Source: Saccharothrix sp. NRRL B-16314
GTDB taxonomy: Bacteria > Actinomycetota > Actinomycetes > Mycobacteriales > Pseudonocardiaceae
DNA: 64,000 nucleotides
Assembly (NCBI RefSeq): GCF_000716595.1
Contig: NZ_JNXC01000021.1
Location: forward strand, 62,001 to 126,000
Direction: 5' to 3'
Made by a program: the position numbers and the translations under genes. Shown here piece by piece: positions 1 through 7,481 of this stretch; the stretch's first letter is position 1; the number at the start of each line of letters is the position of its first letter. Below the pieces are notes generated by a model. That model made no database searches, was not told the DNA's origin, and worked only from the letters and a program-made list of their open reading frames with translations.

Positions 1-563
1 GGGCCGGAAGCTGTTGCGCTGCTTGAGGAAATCGCATCGGCGGTCAAGGAGCGTGCGACTCGCTACCGGGGTGTGCGGCGGCTGTGGGCGCGGTCGACGG
101 GTGAGCCGTTCACGGTCTTGGTGGTCGATGAGCTGGCGGACCTGGTCGCCTACCAACCGGACAAGCAGCTCCGGGAACGAGCGGTGCGGGCTATCCAGAC
201 CATCACCTCACAGGGCCGTGCTCCTGGCTACGCGGTGGTCGGTCTGGTGCAGGACCCGCGTAAGGAGGTCGTCTCCTTTCGGCACCTGTTCAGCACCCGC
301 TGGCGTTGAGGCTGGACGAACCGCAACAGGTGGACATGGTCCTGGGCGACGGTGTCCGGCAACGCGGCGCGGCGGCTCACGAGATCAGCGAGAACACACC
401 CGGCGTGGCCTGGGTCAAGCAGGACGGGCAGCGGGAGCCGGAGCGGGCCCGGGCCTTCCACGTCACCGATGCGGACTTGGTCGACTTGGGCGTCTACCTG
501 GCCGACGCCACGGTGCACGACTTTCCGACTCGGCCGGATGGCACGGGGGAGGTGGCGGCGTGA
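1..563 (+). pseudogene. TraB/FtsK-SpoIIIE-like DNA translocase, C-terminal part, frameshifted
   Basis: Reading frame 1 enters from outside the window and encodes a Walker-B-type segment (LVVDELADLVAY), then SQGRAPGY and LVQDPRKEVVS, typical of the hexameric translocases that move double-stranded DNA between mycelia in AICE conjugation. The frame stops at 307-309 just after FRHLFSTR. The homologous continuation (LALRLDEPQQVDMVLGDG) resumes in another frame and runs to 563. A single-base indel near 296-300 reconciles the two. This is either a real inactivating mutation or a sequencing error; reads would tell. The stop codon overlaps the GTG start of the rep gene. Confidence 0.7.
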
Positions 564-2164
564 GCGAGTACCTGACTCGTGCCGACCGGATGAAGCAGCC
601 GGCGGCGCTCGACGTGGCTCGGGCCGTGGCCGAGGAGCACGGCGTCTGTGTCCGGCCGCTGGCCAAGGAGCGAATCGACCTGGACACCGGACGAGTGGAG
701 ATCGTGCCCGTGCCGTGCGGCTCGACCGTGGCCAGTGTGTGCCCTACCTGCGCGGAGAAGAACCGGCGGTTGCGGATGGCGCAGTGCCGAGAGGGATGGC
801 ACCTGACCGAGGAACCCGACTTCACCCCGAACGCTCCCAGCGACGATCAGCGGGCGCTGACCGCGTACCGGGCGGATCTGGTCAAGGCGTACCGCCAGGC
901 CGTCGAAGAGGACGACGAGATCGGGGCGGCAGAGGTACGGGAGGAGGTCGCCGGGGTTGACGCCGAACTTCGGCAACTGGGAATCTGCGGTGCACTCCCG
1001 GCGCTTGAGGTGCGGGCTCGGGCGGTGCGCAAGCGGTCGACCAGGCGGCGGCAGGATGCGCCGAACCTGCCTCGGCGGCCGGTCCAGAAGCGCACGGTCG
1101 GCCGGGTCTTCGGCGGCAAGTACCAGCCCTCGACCTTCCTCACGCTGACGCTCGACAGCTACGGCAAGGTGCGCAGCGACGGCACGCCGATTGACCCAGC
1201 CAAGTACGACTACCGACGTGCGGCTCGGGACGCGGTGCACTTCGCGGCCCTGCTGGACAGATTCGTGCAGAACCTGCGGCGCTGTGTCGGCTGGGATGTG
1301 CAGTACTTCTCCACCGTTGAGCCTCAGCGACGCCTGGCGCCGCACTGGCACGCGGCTGTGCGGGGTTCGATCTCGCGGGCGGAGCTGCGGGCGGTCGCGG
1401 AGGCCACCTACCACCAGGTCTGGTGGCCCAACCACGACGAGATCAAGTACAGCGGCGACAACCGGCCGGTCTGGGATTCGCGGGCGAAGGGGTTCGTTGA
1501 TCCGGTTACCCGTGAACCGCTGCCGACGTGGGAGGAAGCGCTCGATCAGGTGGAGCGTCCGGCGCACGTGGCGCGGTTCGGGGTGCAGGTGCACTCCAAG
1601 GGCATCCTCGGCGGCACGGAGGAGGCCGGACGCCATATCGGCTACCTGACGAAGTACCTGACCAAGAGCATCGGTGAGTGCTTCGACGCCCGAACCAGCC
1701 GCCAGGAGGACCACGCCGAACGCCTCGGCGCCGAGCTGGCCGTCACGCCCTGCTCACCGCAGTGCCCGGTGTGGCTGCTCTACGGCGTGCAACCCAAGGG
1801 CGCTCGGCTGTCGATGGAACCCGGCCGGTGCAAGGGCAAGGCGCACAAGCGCTCAACCCTCGGCGTCGCCGGACGGCGGGTGCTGGTGTCACGGAAGTGG
1901 TCCGGGAAGTCGCTCGCCGACCACAAGCACGACCGCAAGGAATTCGTTCGGCAACTGCTCGCCGACGTGGGGGTCACCGGGGACGACCAGCCGAAACGGG
2001 TCGTCTGGAACAACGTGCAGCCCGGTGACCCGAACGTGCCCCCAAGACCTCACCTGCTGTTGCGGGCGGTTGCGGAGCGGCGTCGATGGAAGGCCGAGTA
2101 CACGGCGGCGCTGCTCGCCTCGGCCAGTCCGCCAAATCGTTCGGCAACGTCTCAAGCTGCGTAA
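560..2164 (+). CDS. RepSA-like rolling-circle replication initiator
   Basis: 534 aa from a GTG that overlaps the upstream stop (GTGA). The protein resembles the replication initiators of pSAM2-type elements. It has an early Cys pair (VCPTCAEKNRR), then an HUH-like metal-binding motif (PHWHAAVRG), and further on a YLTKYLTK segment that supplies the candidate catalytic tyrosine. A later CSPQC motif may bind zinc. It would nick the element's double-strand origin and start rolling-circle replication of the excised circle. The open frame extends upstream of 560, but that part reads antisense-like low-complexity Arg/Gly and covers the translocase gene, so it was not included. Length fits the family (about 450-550 aa). 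The origin itself was not recognised. Confidence 0.85.
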   Translation: MSEYLTRADRMKQPAALDVARAVAEEHGVCVRPLAKERIDLDTGRVEIVPVPCGSTVASVCPTCAEKNRRLRMAQCREGWHLTEEPDFTPNAPSDDQRALTAYRADLVKAYRQAVEEDDEIGAAEVREEVAGVDAELRQLGICGALPALEVRARAVRKRSTRRRQDAPNLPRRPVQKRTVGRVFGGKYQPSTFLTLTLDSYGKVRSDGTPIDPAKYDYRRAARDAVHFAALLDRFVQNLRRCVGWDVQYFSTVEPQRRLAPHWHAAVRGSISRAELRAVAEATYHQVWWPNHDEIKYSGDNRPVWDSRAKGFVDPVTREPLPTWEEALDQVERPAHVARFGVQVHSKGILGGTEEAGRHIGYLTKYLTKSIGECFDARTSRQEDHAERLGAELAVTPCSPQCPVWLLYGVQPKGARLSMEPGRCKGKAHKRSTLGVAGRRVLVSRKWSGKSLADHKHDRKEFVRQLLADVGVTGDDQPKRVVWNNVQPGDPNVPPRPHLLLRAVAERRRWKAEYTAALLASASPPNRSATSQAA

Positions 2165-2178
2165 ACGGGGGTTCGGGC

Positions 2179-2388
2179 ATGAGTGGCAAGGTGCGTGAGC
2201 TGGCTCAGTTGATGTCTGTTCCGGAGATGCTGGAGGCCCTGGGCGGGGAGGTCTCGCGGGACACGTTCTACAAGTGGCGACAGACGGGGAAGGGGCCTCG
2301 GTGCTTCACGCTGCCCAATGGTGAGCTGCGGTGCAAGCGGGTGGACTTCCTCGCCTGGCTCGACGACCTCTACAGGGCGGTGGCATGA
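2179..2388 (+). CDS. Excisionase / MerR-like helix-turn-helix protein (Xis)
   Basis: 69 aa. A small basic helix-turn-helix protein with the pattern VPEMLEALG...SRDTFYKWRQTGKGPRCFTLPNGELRCKR split over two turns, matching the excisionase family (DNA-binding helix, then the G-x-GP wing and a closing W-L). It sits 14 bp after rep and its stop overlaps the integrase ATG by 4 bp, so xis and int are translationally coupled. It probably bends att DNA and biases the integrase toward excision. An ATG at 2179 was chosen over 2086 because the latter lies inside rep and adds no domain. Confidence 0.85.
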   Translation: MSGKVRELAQLMSVPEMLEALGGEVSRDTFYKWRQTGKGPRCFTLPNGELRCKRVDFLAWLDDLYRAVA

Positions 2389-3752
2389 CCACCACGTTCA
2401 AGGTCAAGTTCTGGGAGATCAAGAAACGGGCGGGGCGGAAGCGGCCGTACCCGGTCCGGTGGCTGACGGACAAGCGTGAGCACTCGGAGTGGTACGCGAC
2501 CAAGGCGTTGGCTACGAGTCGGCTCTCCGAGCTGAGCCAGGCGGCGCGCAACGGTGAGCCGTTCGATGTGGAGACCGGGTTGCCGGTGGCGGAGATTCGG
2601 CGGCGGAACTCGTTGTCGTTTCTGGAGTTCTGCCAGTCCTACATGGACATGAAGTGGGCGGACGCTGCCGCGACGACTCGGGGGAGCACGGTGGAGGCTC
2701 TGGCGACTGCCGGCGCGATGTTCGTGCGGGACGGGGTCGGTCGGCCGGAGGTGGCGGAGCTGCGGGGTGTGCTGACGCGGAACCTGCTGCCCCCGACTAC
2801 TCGTGACGCGGATCTGTCGGCCGATGATCGGGAGGTCGTGGACTGGCTTGTGCGGAACTCGCGCCCGTTGTACGACGTCACGGACGCCGTCGCTGTTCGA
2901 GGGCTCCTGGATGCACTTGCCTCCAAGCTCGACGGCAAGGCGGCGGCTGCCACGGTCTATCAGCGGAAACGGGCGGTGCTGTTCAACCTGCTCGCCTATG
3001 CGGTCGAGCGGGAGCTGATTCCTGACAACCCGCTGACCAGGGTGAAGCGCAAGGTCGCGAAGGTGGTCGAGCAGGTTGACCCGCGTGTGGTCGCCAACCC
3101 TGGCCAGGTGGGCAAGCTGCTGACGGCGGTGACGTACGTCGGCCGGCGAAATCAGGAGCGGGGCGCGCACTTGGCGGCGTTCTTCGCCACCGGCTACTAC
3201 GCCGCTGCTCGGCCCGCTGAGGGCCTGGCGCTCCGTGAGGACGACTGCACCCTGTCCGAGGAGGGCTGGGGCCTCCTGATGCTCGGTGAGTCGCGGCCTG
3301 CGGCGGGAAAGCGGTGGACGGACTCCGGGGAGGTCCACGACCGGCGCGGGCTCAAGCACCGGGGGCGGAGAGAGGTGCGGCCGGTTCCCATCCCTCCGGT
3401 CCTGGTCACCGCGCTCCGTGAACACCTCGACCGGTTCGGGACCGGGCCGGATGGTCGGCTGTTCCGCTCGCCCGGCGGAGGGGTCGTGTCGTCGTCTACC
3501 TACTACCGAGTGTGGGAGGAGGCCCGCCAGTACGCCCTCACGCCCGCTCAGGTCGCCTCTCCGCTGGCTGGGCGGCCGTACGACCTTCGGCACGCCGCAG
3601 TCTCGCTCTGGCTGAACGGGGGCGTTCCGGCTCCGGAGGTGGCTGAGCGTGCCGGTCACTCGGTGGACGTCCTCCTGAAGGTCTACGCCAAGTGCATCGA
3701 CGGGCAGCGGGAGACCGTGAACAAGACGATCGAGGGTCTGTTCGAGGAGTGA
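2385..3752 (+). CDS. int: Tyrosine site-specific recombinase (integrase)
   Basis: 455 aa. The N-terminal arm-binding segment (about 1-60) is followed by a SAM-like core-binding domain (about 75-240) and a catalytic domain with the expected residues: Arg in AAARPAEGLAL, His-x-x-Arg in YDLRHAAVS, a second His in ERAGHS and the nucleophile Tyr in LKVYAKC. The unusually long core-binding domain (with DRE-VVDWL... inserts) is typical of AICE integrases. The ATG overlaps the xis stop. It integrates the element into attB and, with Xis, excises it. The att site normally lies next to the integrase gene, but none was recognised in the 321 bp downstream. Confidence 0.92.
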   Translation: MTTTFKVKFWEIKKRAGRKRPYPVRWLTDKREHSEWYATKALATSRLSELSQAARNGEPFDVETGLPVAEIRRRNSLSFLEFCQSYMDMKWADAAATTRGSTVEALATAGAMFVRDGVGRPEVAELRGVLTRNLLPPTTRDADLSADDREVVDWLVRNSRPLYDVTDAVAVRGLLDALASKLDGKAAAATVYQRKRAVLFNLLAYAVERELIPDNPLTRVKRKVAKVVEQVDPRVVANPGQVGKLLTAVTYVGRRNQERGAHLAAFFATGYYAAARPAEGLALREDDCTLSEEGWGLLMLGESRPAAGKRWTDSGEVHDRRGLKHRGRREVRPVPIPPVLVTALREHLDRFGTGPDGRLFRSPGGGVVSSSTYYRVWEEARQYALTPAQVASPLAGRPYDLRHAAVSLWLNGGVPAPEVAERAGHSVDVLLKVYAKCIDGQRETVNKTIEGLFEE

Positions 3753-3919
3753 TCGACAACGAGTGACCTCGAACTTACGTGCTGATGGGCGGCACACCGG
3801 GGCAGAGCTTTGGCGTCCCTCTGCGTACCGAGGTGCCGTCCGCAGACTCGCGCGCCCGAGAAAGCGACGAAAAGTTGCCCGGTCACGCGCACCTCAGGAC
3901 TGAAAGCCCTGGGGTGCGC
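3753..3919 (+). terminator. Int-downstream region with a stem-loop at 3887-3919
   Basis: The 321 bp between int and the next gene (3753-4073) hold no convincing ORF. At 3887-3919 a GCGCACC / GGTGCGC stem, extended by CAGG/CCTG with one mismatch, could end the int transcript, but no T-run follows. A second smaller palindrome (CCCATC...GATGGG) lies near 3949-3969. The attP/attR site is expected in this region but could not be pinpointed. Confidence 0.4.
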
Positions 3920-4031
3920 GTCCGGCGGCCAGCAAGTTGAGTGGTGTCCCATCGGTGTCCCAGATGGGTCGCCCAGACGGTCTACCATCGGCGTTCCATA
4001 CTGGCACCTGGCAGAGCATGTTTAGCGGGCC

Positions 4032-4073
4032 GGTTCGTTTGTTCCTAGGAACTGGTTCGTCTAGCTTGGTCAC
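4032..4073 (+). promoter_or_regulatory. Leaderless promoter with overlapping palindromic operator
   Basis: A TTGTTC (-35, 4039-4044), 17-bp spacer and TAGCTT (-10, 4062-4067) place the expected transcription start at or next to the ATG at 4074, which would make the mRNA leaderless; no ribosome-binding site is present. A perfect 12-bp palindrome GTTCCTAGGAAC (4041-4052) covers the -35 box. Two copies of GGTTCGT (4032-4038 and 4054-4060) flank it exactly 22 bp apart, two helical turns. This is the layout of a repressor operator. Confidence 0.55.
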
Positions 4074-4946
4074 ATGGCAACCAAACTACTCACCGACCCG
4101 TTCGCAGGGATCGAGGATGCGCCGGAGCCGACGCCTGCCGAAACGCGCGCCTCTCTGCTCAAGTCCACCAGGCGTGGCTACGTTCCCCTTCGCAAAGAGT
4201 TTGTACAGAGGCGACGCGGTGAGGGCTCCGAGCCTCGGAGTTCGCTGCTCGCTCAGTTCGTCACCAACCGGCGGCATCGTCCGCTCGACGCGTTCCTCCT
4301 GCTGCACGCCCTCTACCCGATCACTCGTGACGAGCCCTTGGATCTCAAGACGTGGGCCAGGCTTCTGTCCGTCGGGAATCCGTGCACCCCAAACCTGGTT
4401 GGCAAGTCGTTCTCCGTCTTGGAGGAGATGGGGCTTGTTGAGCGGGCGCACGAAGGGCGACGCATCATCGTGCGTCCGCTCAAGGAGACCGGGGACAGGT
4501 CTCCCTGGACGCGCGCTGGCGAAGACTCGGGTGAGGGCGGGCCGGGTTTCTTTGTGATCCCCCACGCCTTCTGGACCGGCGGGCTAAGCGAGCGACTCAC
4601 TATGCCGGGTAAGGCGATGTTCCTGGTACTTCTCCACGACACGCAGAGTCCACGCACACCTACTTTCCACGTCGCGCTTGAGCGGATGGCCGAGTGGTAT
4701 GGGATCAGTGAGCGGACTGCCGAGCGTGGCTACCGTGAGCTTGACACGGCAGGGGTCCTGACCCACCACGTGCAGAAGATCGTCGACCATCGCCATCCGA
4801 TCGGTCGACGCACCGTCCACCACCGTGCACTCGTGCCGCCATTTGGCACACGCGACCGGATGGTCCTGCAGGGCAGGACTCGGGCCGCCGTGAGGAAGAA
4901 GGTCGAGAAGACGCAGGCGGTCGGAACCGTTGGCGGTGCCCAGTGA
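4074..4946 (+). CDS. Element-borne protein with two winged-helix regions, unknown role
   Basis: 290 aa, basic. Residues about 65-145 (DAFLLLHALYPI...WARLLSV...VGKSFSVLEEMGLVERAH) and about 185-245 (MPGKAMFLVLL...ERMAEWYGISERTAERGYRELDTAGVL) each read like a winged helix-turn-helix. Double winged-helix folds are found in plasmid Rep_3/RepA-type initiators and in element regulators, so it may be an accessory initiator or a regulator; I cannot assign it to a family. The start follows from the promoter at 4032-4073, and no alternative RBS-linked start is seen. It overlaps the next gene by 4 bp. The palindromic operator suggests autoregulation. Confidence 0.7.
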   Translation: MATKLLTDPFAGIEDAPEPTPAETRASLLKSTRRGYVPLRKEFVQRRRGEGSEPRSSLLAQFVTNRRHRPLDAFLLLHALYPITRDEPLDLKTWARLLSVGNPCTPNLVGKSFSVLEEMGLVERAHEGRRIIVRPLKETGDRSPWTRAGEDSGEGGPGFFVIPHAFWTGGLSERLTMPGKAMFLVLLHDTQSPRTPTFHVALERMAEWYGISERTAERGYRELDTAGVLTHHVQKIVDHRHPIGRRTVHHRALVPPFGTRDRMVLQGRTRAAVRKKVEKTQAVGTVGGAQ

Positions 4947-5275
4947 CCGATAAAGCGGACGGGGCCCCTTCCGAGACCCCGCCCAATGACCAAGCCCGCG
5001 GCAACGGGCGGTCAAATGGGCCAATCACCAACTCTCCCCAGGTCACCGAGGATGCTGAGCGGCCCATGCGCACGATACCTGTCAGTCCGCTGATCCCGCA
5101 GGATGCCAGCAGTCAGGACGCGAGTTCACTGGCTATGATCGTGGTGGCGGTACTGGACTTCTTCCGACCCACGATCTTCGGTAGTTCCTGGACGCCTTGG
5201 CTGAGGGCCATGTTCGCGATCATGGTCCTGGCCGCTGCGATTGTCGCCGTCGCCTTGTCGGTGCAGTTGACGTAG
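4943..5275 (+). CDS. Small membrane protein of the integrative element
   Basis: 110 aa from a GTG overlapping the previous stop (GTGA). The N-terminal 60 residues are polar and proline/serine rich, probably disordered. One hydrophobic patch around 65-78 (LAMIVVAVLDFF) and a stronger C-terminal transmembrane helix (about 88-108, MFAIMVLAAAIVAVALSV) make it a tail-anchored or two-pass membrane protein. No family recognised. Coupling to the winged-helix gene suggests a shared function, possibly in element maintenance or spread. Small membrane proteins (Spd) are common in AICEs, but no specific Spd similarity is visible. Confidence 0.6.
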   Translation: MTDKADGAPSETPPNDQARGNGRSNGPITNSPQVTEDAERPMRTIPVSPLIPQDASSQDASSLAMIVVAVLDFFRPTIFGSSWTPWLRAMFAIMVLAAAIVAVALSVQLT

Positions 5276-5447
5276 TTACTGCCAGTCGGGACAGATGGGC
5301 CGGAGCGAGTGAACTTGCCCCGGCCCCACCTGCAAGGGCGGATGCGAGGCGTACGGGCAGTGTCGGCGGTGCAGAACCAGTCCGTGATGAGTCCGTGGAC
5401 GGTGGCAGACAAGGGCAGATCCCGGCTGACGGCGACTGACGTAAAAG

Positions 5448-5486
5448 ATCAGGCCCTGAGCGCGTTGCCGCTGCTCAGGGCCTGAT
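5448..5486 (-). terminator. Intrinsic terminator of tRNA-Arg
   Basis: A perfect 14-bp stem (ATCAGGCCCTGAGC at 5448-5461 with its complement at 5473-5486) and an 11-base loop. Read on the minus strand the stem is followed by CTTTTACG, a U-tract, so it terminates the tRNA transcript about 20 bp after the tRNA 3' end. The rest of 5276-5447 shows no gene. Confidence 0.8.
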
Positions 5487-5505
5487 TCACCCGGCGAAAG
5501 GTGAG

Positions 5506-5578
5506 TGCCCCCGGCAGGATTCGAACCTGCGACACACGGTTTAGGAAACCGATGCTCTATCCCCTGAGCTACGAGGGC
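5506..5578 (-). tRNA. tRNA-Arg (anticodon CCT)
   Basis: The minus strand folds into a complete cloverleaf: acceptor GCCCTCG with CGGGGGC (one G-T pair), D-arm with AGCTCAGGGGATAGAGC, anticodon arm with loop TTCCTAA (anticodon CCT, reads AGG), and T-arm GCAGG-TTCGAAT-CCTGC. Discriminator A; the CCA end is not encoded. 73 nt. The stretch 5579-5786 between this tRNA and the next gene holds nothing I can name. Confidence 0.97.
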
Positions 5579-5786
5579 GCGTGGGGGAGCCTACCGGGTG
5601 GCCGGTGCGGGTTCGGGTGGTGGGGTTGTCACCCGGTGGGCGTACGAGTGTGCACCTTCGGTCATCTGCCGCCCCCTTCCCCATCGGCTGTCCGAGGGAA
5701 GTGGCCCGCCTCATCTGTTCCGCATCGGTCCAGTGAGGTACAGAGGGGTACATCTGGGCAAGCTCCCCTCCGACGAAAGCCATCCC

Positions 5787-6644
5787 ATGAGCAGTAGACC
5801 CTGGCCTGACTTCCGTCCCGGCCCGCTGGGCTCCCTCGCCGCCTGGTGGCGTCGGCGCCGCACCCGCGACCACGACGAGCAGTACACGTTCGTCCCCGCC
5901 CCGACCGCCCACCAGCACCCGCTCGAGACGCCGCTCCCCAGCGCCGTCTACGGCCTCGACTTCCACGCCCGGCTGACGATCCACTGGCGGGTCGACCTGA
6001 CCTCCGGCTCGCGGCACGCCGCACCGCGCAGCGCCGCCGTGAACGACATCATCCTCCGGGCCAAGGCGCTCACCGAACGGTCGATGCTCGTCCACCACGC
6101 ACCGCTCCAGCACCAGCTCGGCGCGGAGCTGGCCGCGGAGCGGCAGGTCGACGGGACGCACGTCTGGGCCCGCGCGGACGGGATCGAGCTGACGGTCGAC
6201 GAGCCGGACCTGGAGATGGCCCGCAAGCACATCGAACTCCTCCAGACCACCACCATGCGCCAAGCCGAACGGGACGCCGAGCGCGCCGAGATCAAGTACC
6301 TCCGCGACGAAGTCCTGACCGACCTGTCCACCGCCACGATCTGGTGGCTGGTCCGCAACGGCTACGAGGTCGAGCAGGCGGTCGCCCTGAGCCGGCACCT
6401 CGCCGAGCTCGTCGGCATCGCCTCCCAGCGCCGCGACCACCACTGGGCCGACACCCTGGTCACCTCCTTCGAGAGCGCCCTGCCCCGGCTGGACGACGGG
6501 CACCGCGCCGACGTCCGCCTGCACCTGGCCAAGGCCCTCGGCATCTACGGCGGCTCGACCGTGGCCGCCGAGTTCGCCGCCCAGGTCGGCCTCCAGAACG
6601 GCGCGAAGCCCCTGACCCAGCCGGAAATCCGGCCGAGTCCCTAA
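5787..6644 (+). CDS. Conserved actinobacterial protein of unknown function
   Basis: 285 aa. The ATG at 5787 begins MSSRPWPDFRPG; the open frame extends upstream to 5598 but that part is low-quality sequence running towards the tRNA. An Arg-rich N-terminus (AAWWRRRRTRDHDEQY) is followed by a segment (about 55-130, YGLDFHARLTIHWRV... EPDLEMARKHIELLQ) with the rhythm of SPFH/band-7-like proteins, then a charged helical stretch (about 150-180, ERDAERAEIKYLRDEVL) likely to be a coiled coil, then a C-terminal helical part. No catalytic motif. Possibly a peripheral membrane scaffold; not assigned. Confidence 0.75.
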   Translation: MSSRPWPDFRPGPLGSLAAWWRRRRTRDHDEQYTFVPAPTAHQHPLETPLPSAVYGLDFHARLTIHWRVDLTSGSRHAAPRSAAVNDIILRAKALTERSMLVHHAPLQHQLGAELAAERQVDGTHVWARADGIELTVDEPDLEMARKHIELLQTTTMRQAERDAERAEIKYLRDEVLTDLSTATIWWLVRNGYEVEQAVALSRHLAELVGIASQRRDHHWADTLVTSFESALPRLDDGHRADVRLHLAKALGIYGGSTVAAEFAAQVGLQNGAKPLTQPEIRPSP

Positions 6645-6654
6645 CCTGGTCACC

Positions 6655-7401
6655 GTGACCCACAACCTGACCGAGGTGCGCGGCGCGGCCGTGGCTGGCG
6701 CGTTGCGCGTCCTCGCCCGGCTGACGCCGTTCGTCGAACCCGAGCTGATCGGCCTGCGCGACGTCGTGCGACCCGGTGACGTGTGCGTCGACATCGGCGC
6801 CGCGCTCGGCCTCTACACCGTGTCGCTGTCGCGACTCGTCGGTCCACATGGGACTGTCCACAGCGTCGAGCCGCTGGTGTTCGCGCACCCGACGCTGTCG
6901 TACCTGCTCCGCCCGCGCGAGGCGCCCAACGTGGTGCGGCACTCCGTCGCGCTCGGCGCCGCCGAGGGCCAGGACGTGATGAGCGTCCCGGTCCGCCACG
7001 GCACACCGGTCACCGGCCGCTCGTTCCTCACCTCCGGCGCGGACGGCCTGGGGTCCAACGCCGAATTCGCCGACCACCTCGAGGTCCTGGTCCGCACGGA
7101 CACCCTGGACCGGTTCTGCGCGGCCAACGCGATCGACCGGCTGGACTTCGTCAAGGCCGACGTGGAGGGCGCGGAACTCCGCGTGCTGCAAGGCGGTTCC
7201 GAGACCATCGAGCGGCTCCGCCCGAAGCTCCTCCTGGAGATCGAGGAACGGCACGTGCTGCGCTTCGGCTACCGCGCGCGGGACGTCCAGGACTGGCTCG
7301 CCGAACGGGGCTACCGGATGCACACCTGGCACCGGAACGCGTGGCGCCCGACCGACCGGATCGACGACAGCGTGCGCAACTACCTGTTCCAGCCCCGGTA
7401 A
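6655..7401 (+). CDS. FkbM-family SAM-dependent methyltransferase
   Basis: 248 aa from GTG, 10 bp after the preceding stop. A Rossmann methyltransferase with motif I DVCVDIGAALGLYTVSLSR, then VHSVEPLVFAHPTL (acidic loop), and the FkbM-typical block IDRLDFVKADVEGAELRVLQGG followed by PKLLLEIEERH. FkbM enzymes O-methylate sugar or polyketide hydroxyls; the substrate here cannot be read from sequence, and no biosynthetic cluster surrounds it. No signal peptide; cytosolic. Confidence 0.88.
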   Translation: MTHNLTEVRGAAVAGALRVLARLTPFVEPELIGLRDVVRPGDVCVDIGAALGLYTVSLSRLVGPHGTVHSVEPLVFAHPTLSYLLRPREAPNVVRHSVALGAAEGQDVMSVPVRHGTPVTGRSFLTSGADGLGSNAEFADHLEVLVRTDTLDRFCAANAIDRLDFVKADVEGAELRVLQGGSETIERLRPKLLLEIEERHVLRFGYRARDVQDWLAERGYRMHTWHRNAWRPTDRIDDSVRNYLFQPR

Positions 7402-7432
7402 GCCGAACCGCGGGGGTCGAACCCGGAACAGC

Positions 7433-7470
7433 GGAAGACCCCGGTCCCTGGGGGTGGACCGGGGTCTTCC
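7433..7470. terminator. Bidirectional terminator between convergent genes
   Basis: A perfect 15-bp stem GGAAGACCCCGGTCC (7433-7447) with its complement at 7456-7470 and an 8-base loop, between the convergent FkbM gene (+) and the acylase gene (-). There is no long T-run, as is common in high-GC actinomycetes. Confidence 0.8.
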
Positions 7471-7481
7471 TGTAGGCCGGT

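Larger units (their letters stand above)
1..5275 (+). mobile_element. Partial actinomycete integrative and conjugative element (AICE/pSAM2 type)
   Basis: Order translocase (TraB/FtsK-like), rolling-circle Rep, small helix-turn-helix Xis and tyrosine integrase is the standard AICE replication-integration block, with every junction overlapping or nearly so. Two further genes (4074-5275) follow in the same direction. The left end lies outside the window. The right end is not fixed: tRNA-Arg(CCT) at 5506-5578 is a natural candidate target because its 3' end faces the element, but its own U-tract terminator is still in place 20 bp away, which argues against insertion there. No flanking att repeat could be identified inside the window. 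The translocase is frameshifted, so conjugative transfer may be lost while replication, excision and integration genes look intact. Confidence 0.75.

Noticed and set aside
14..559. Upstream extension of the rep frame (first about 180 codons)
   Set aside because: Arg/Gly/Ser low-complexity reading in an alternative frame of the translocase gene.
5506..5578. tRNA-Arg(CCT) as the attachment site of the AICE
   Set aside because: Its 3' end faces the element, but a U-tract terminator still follows it directly and no second copy of its 3' end is present in the window. Kept only as a possibility.
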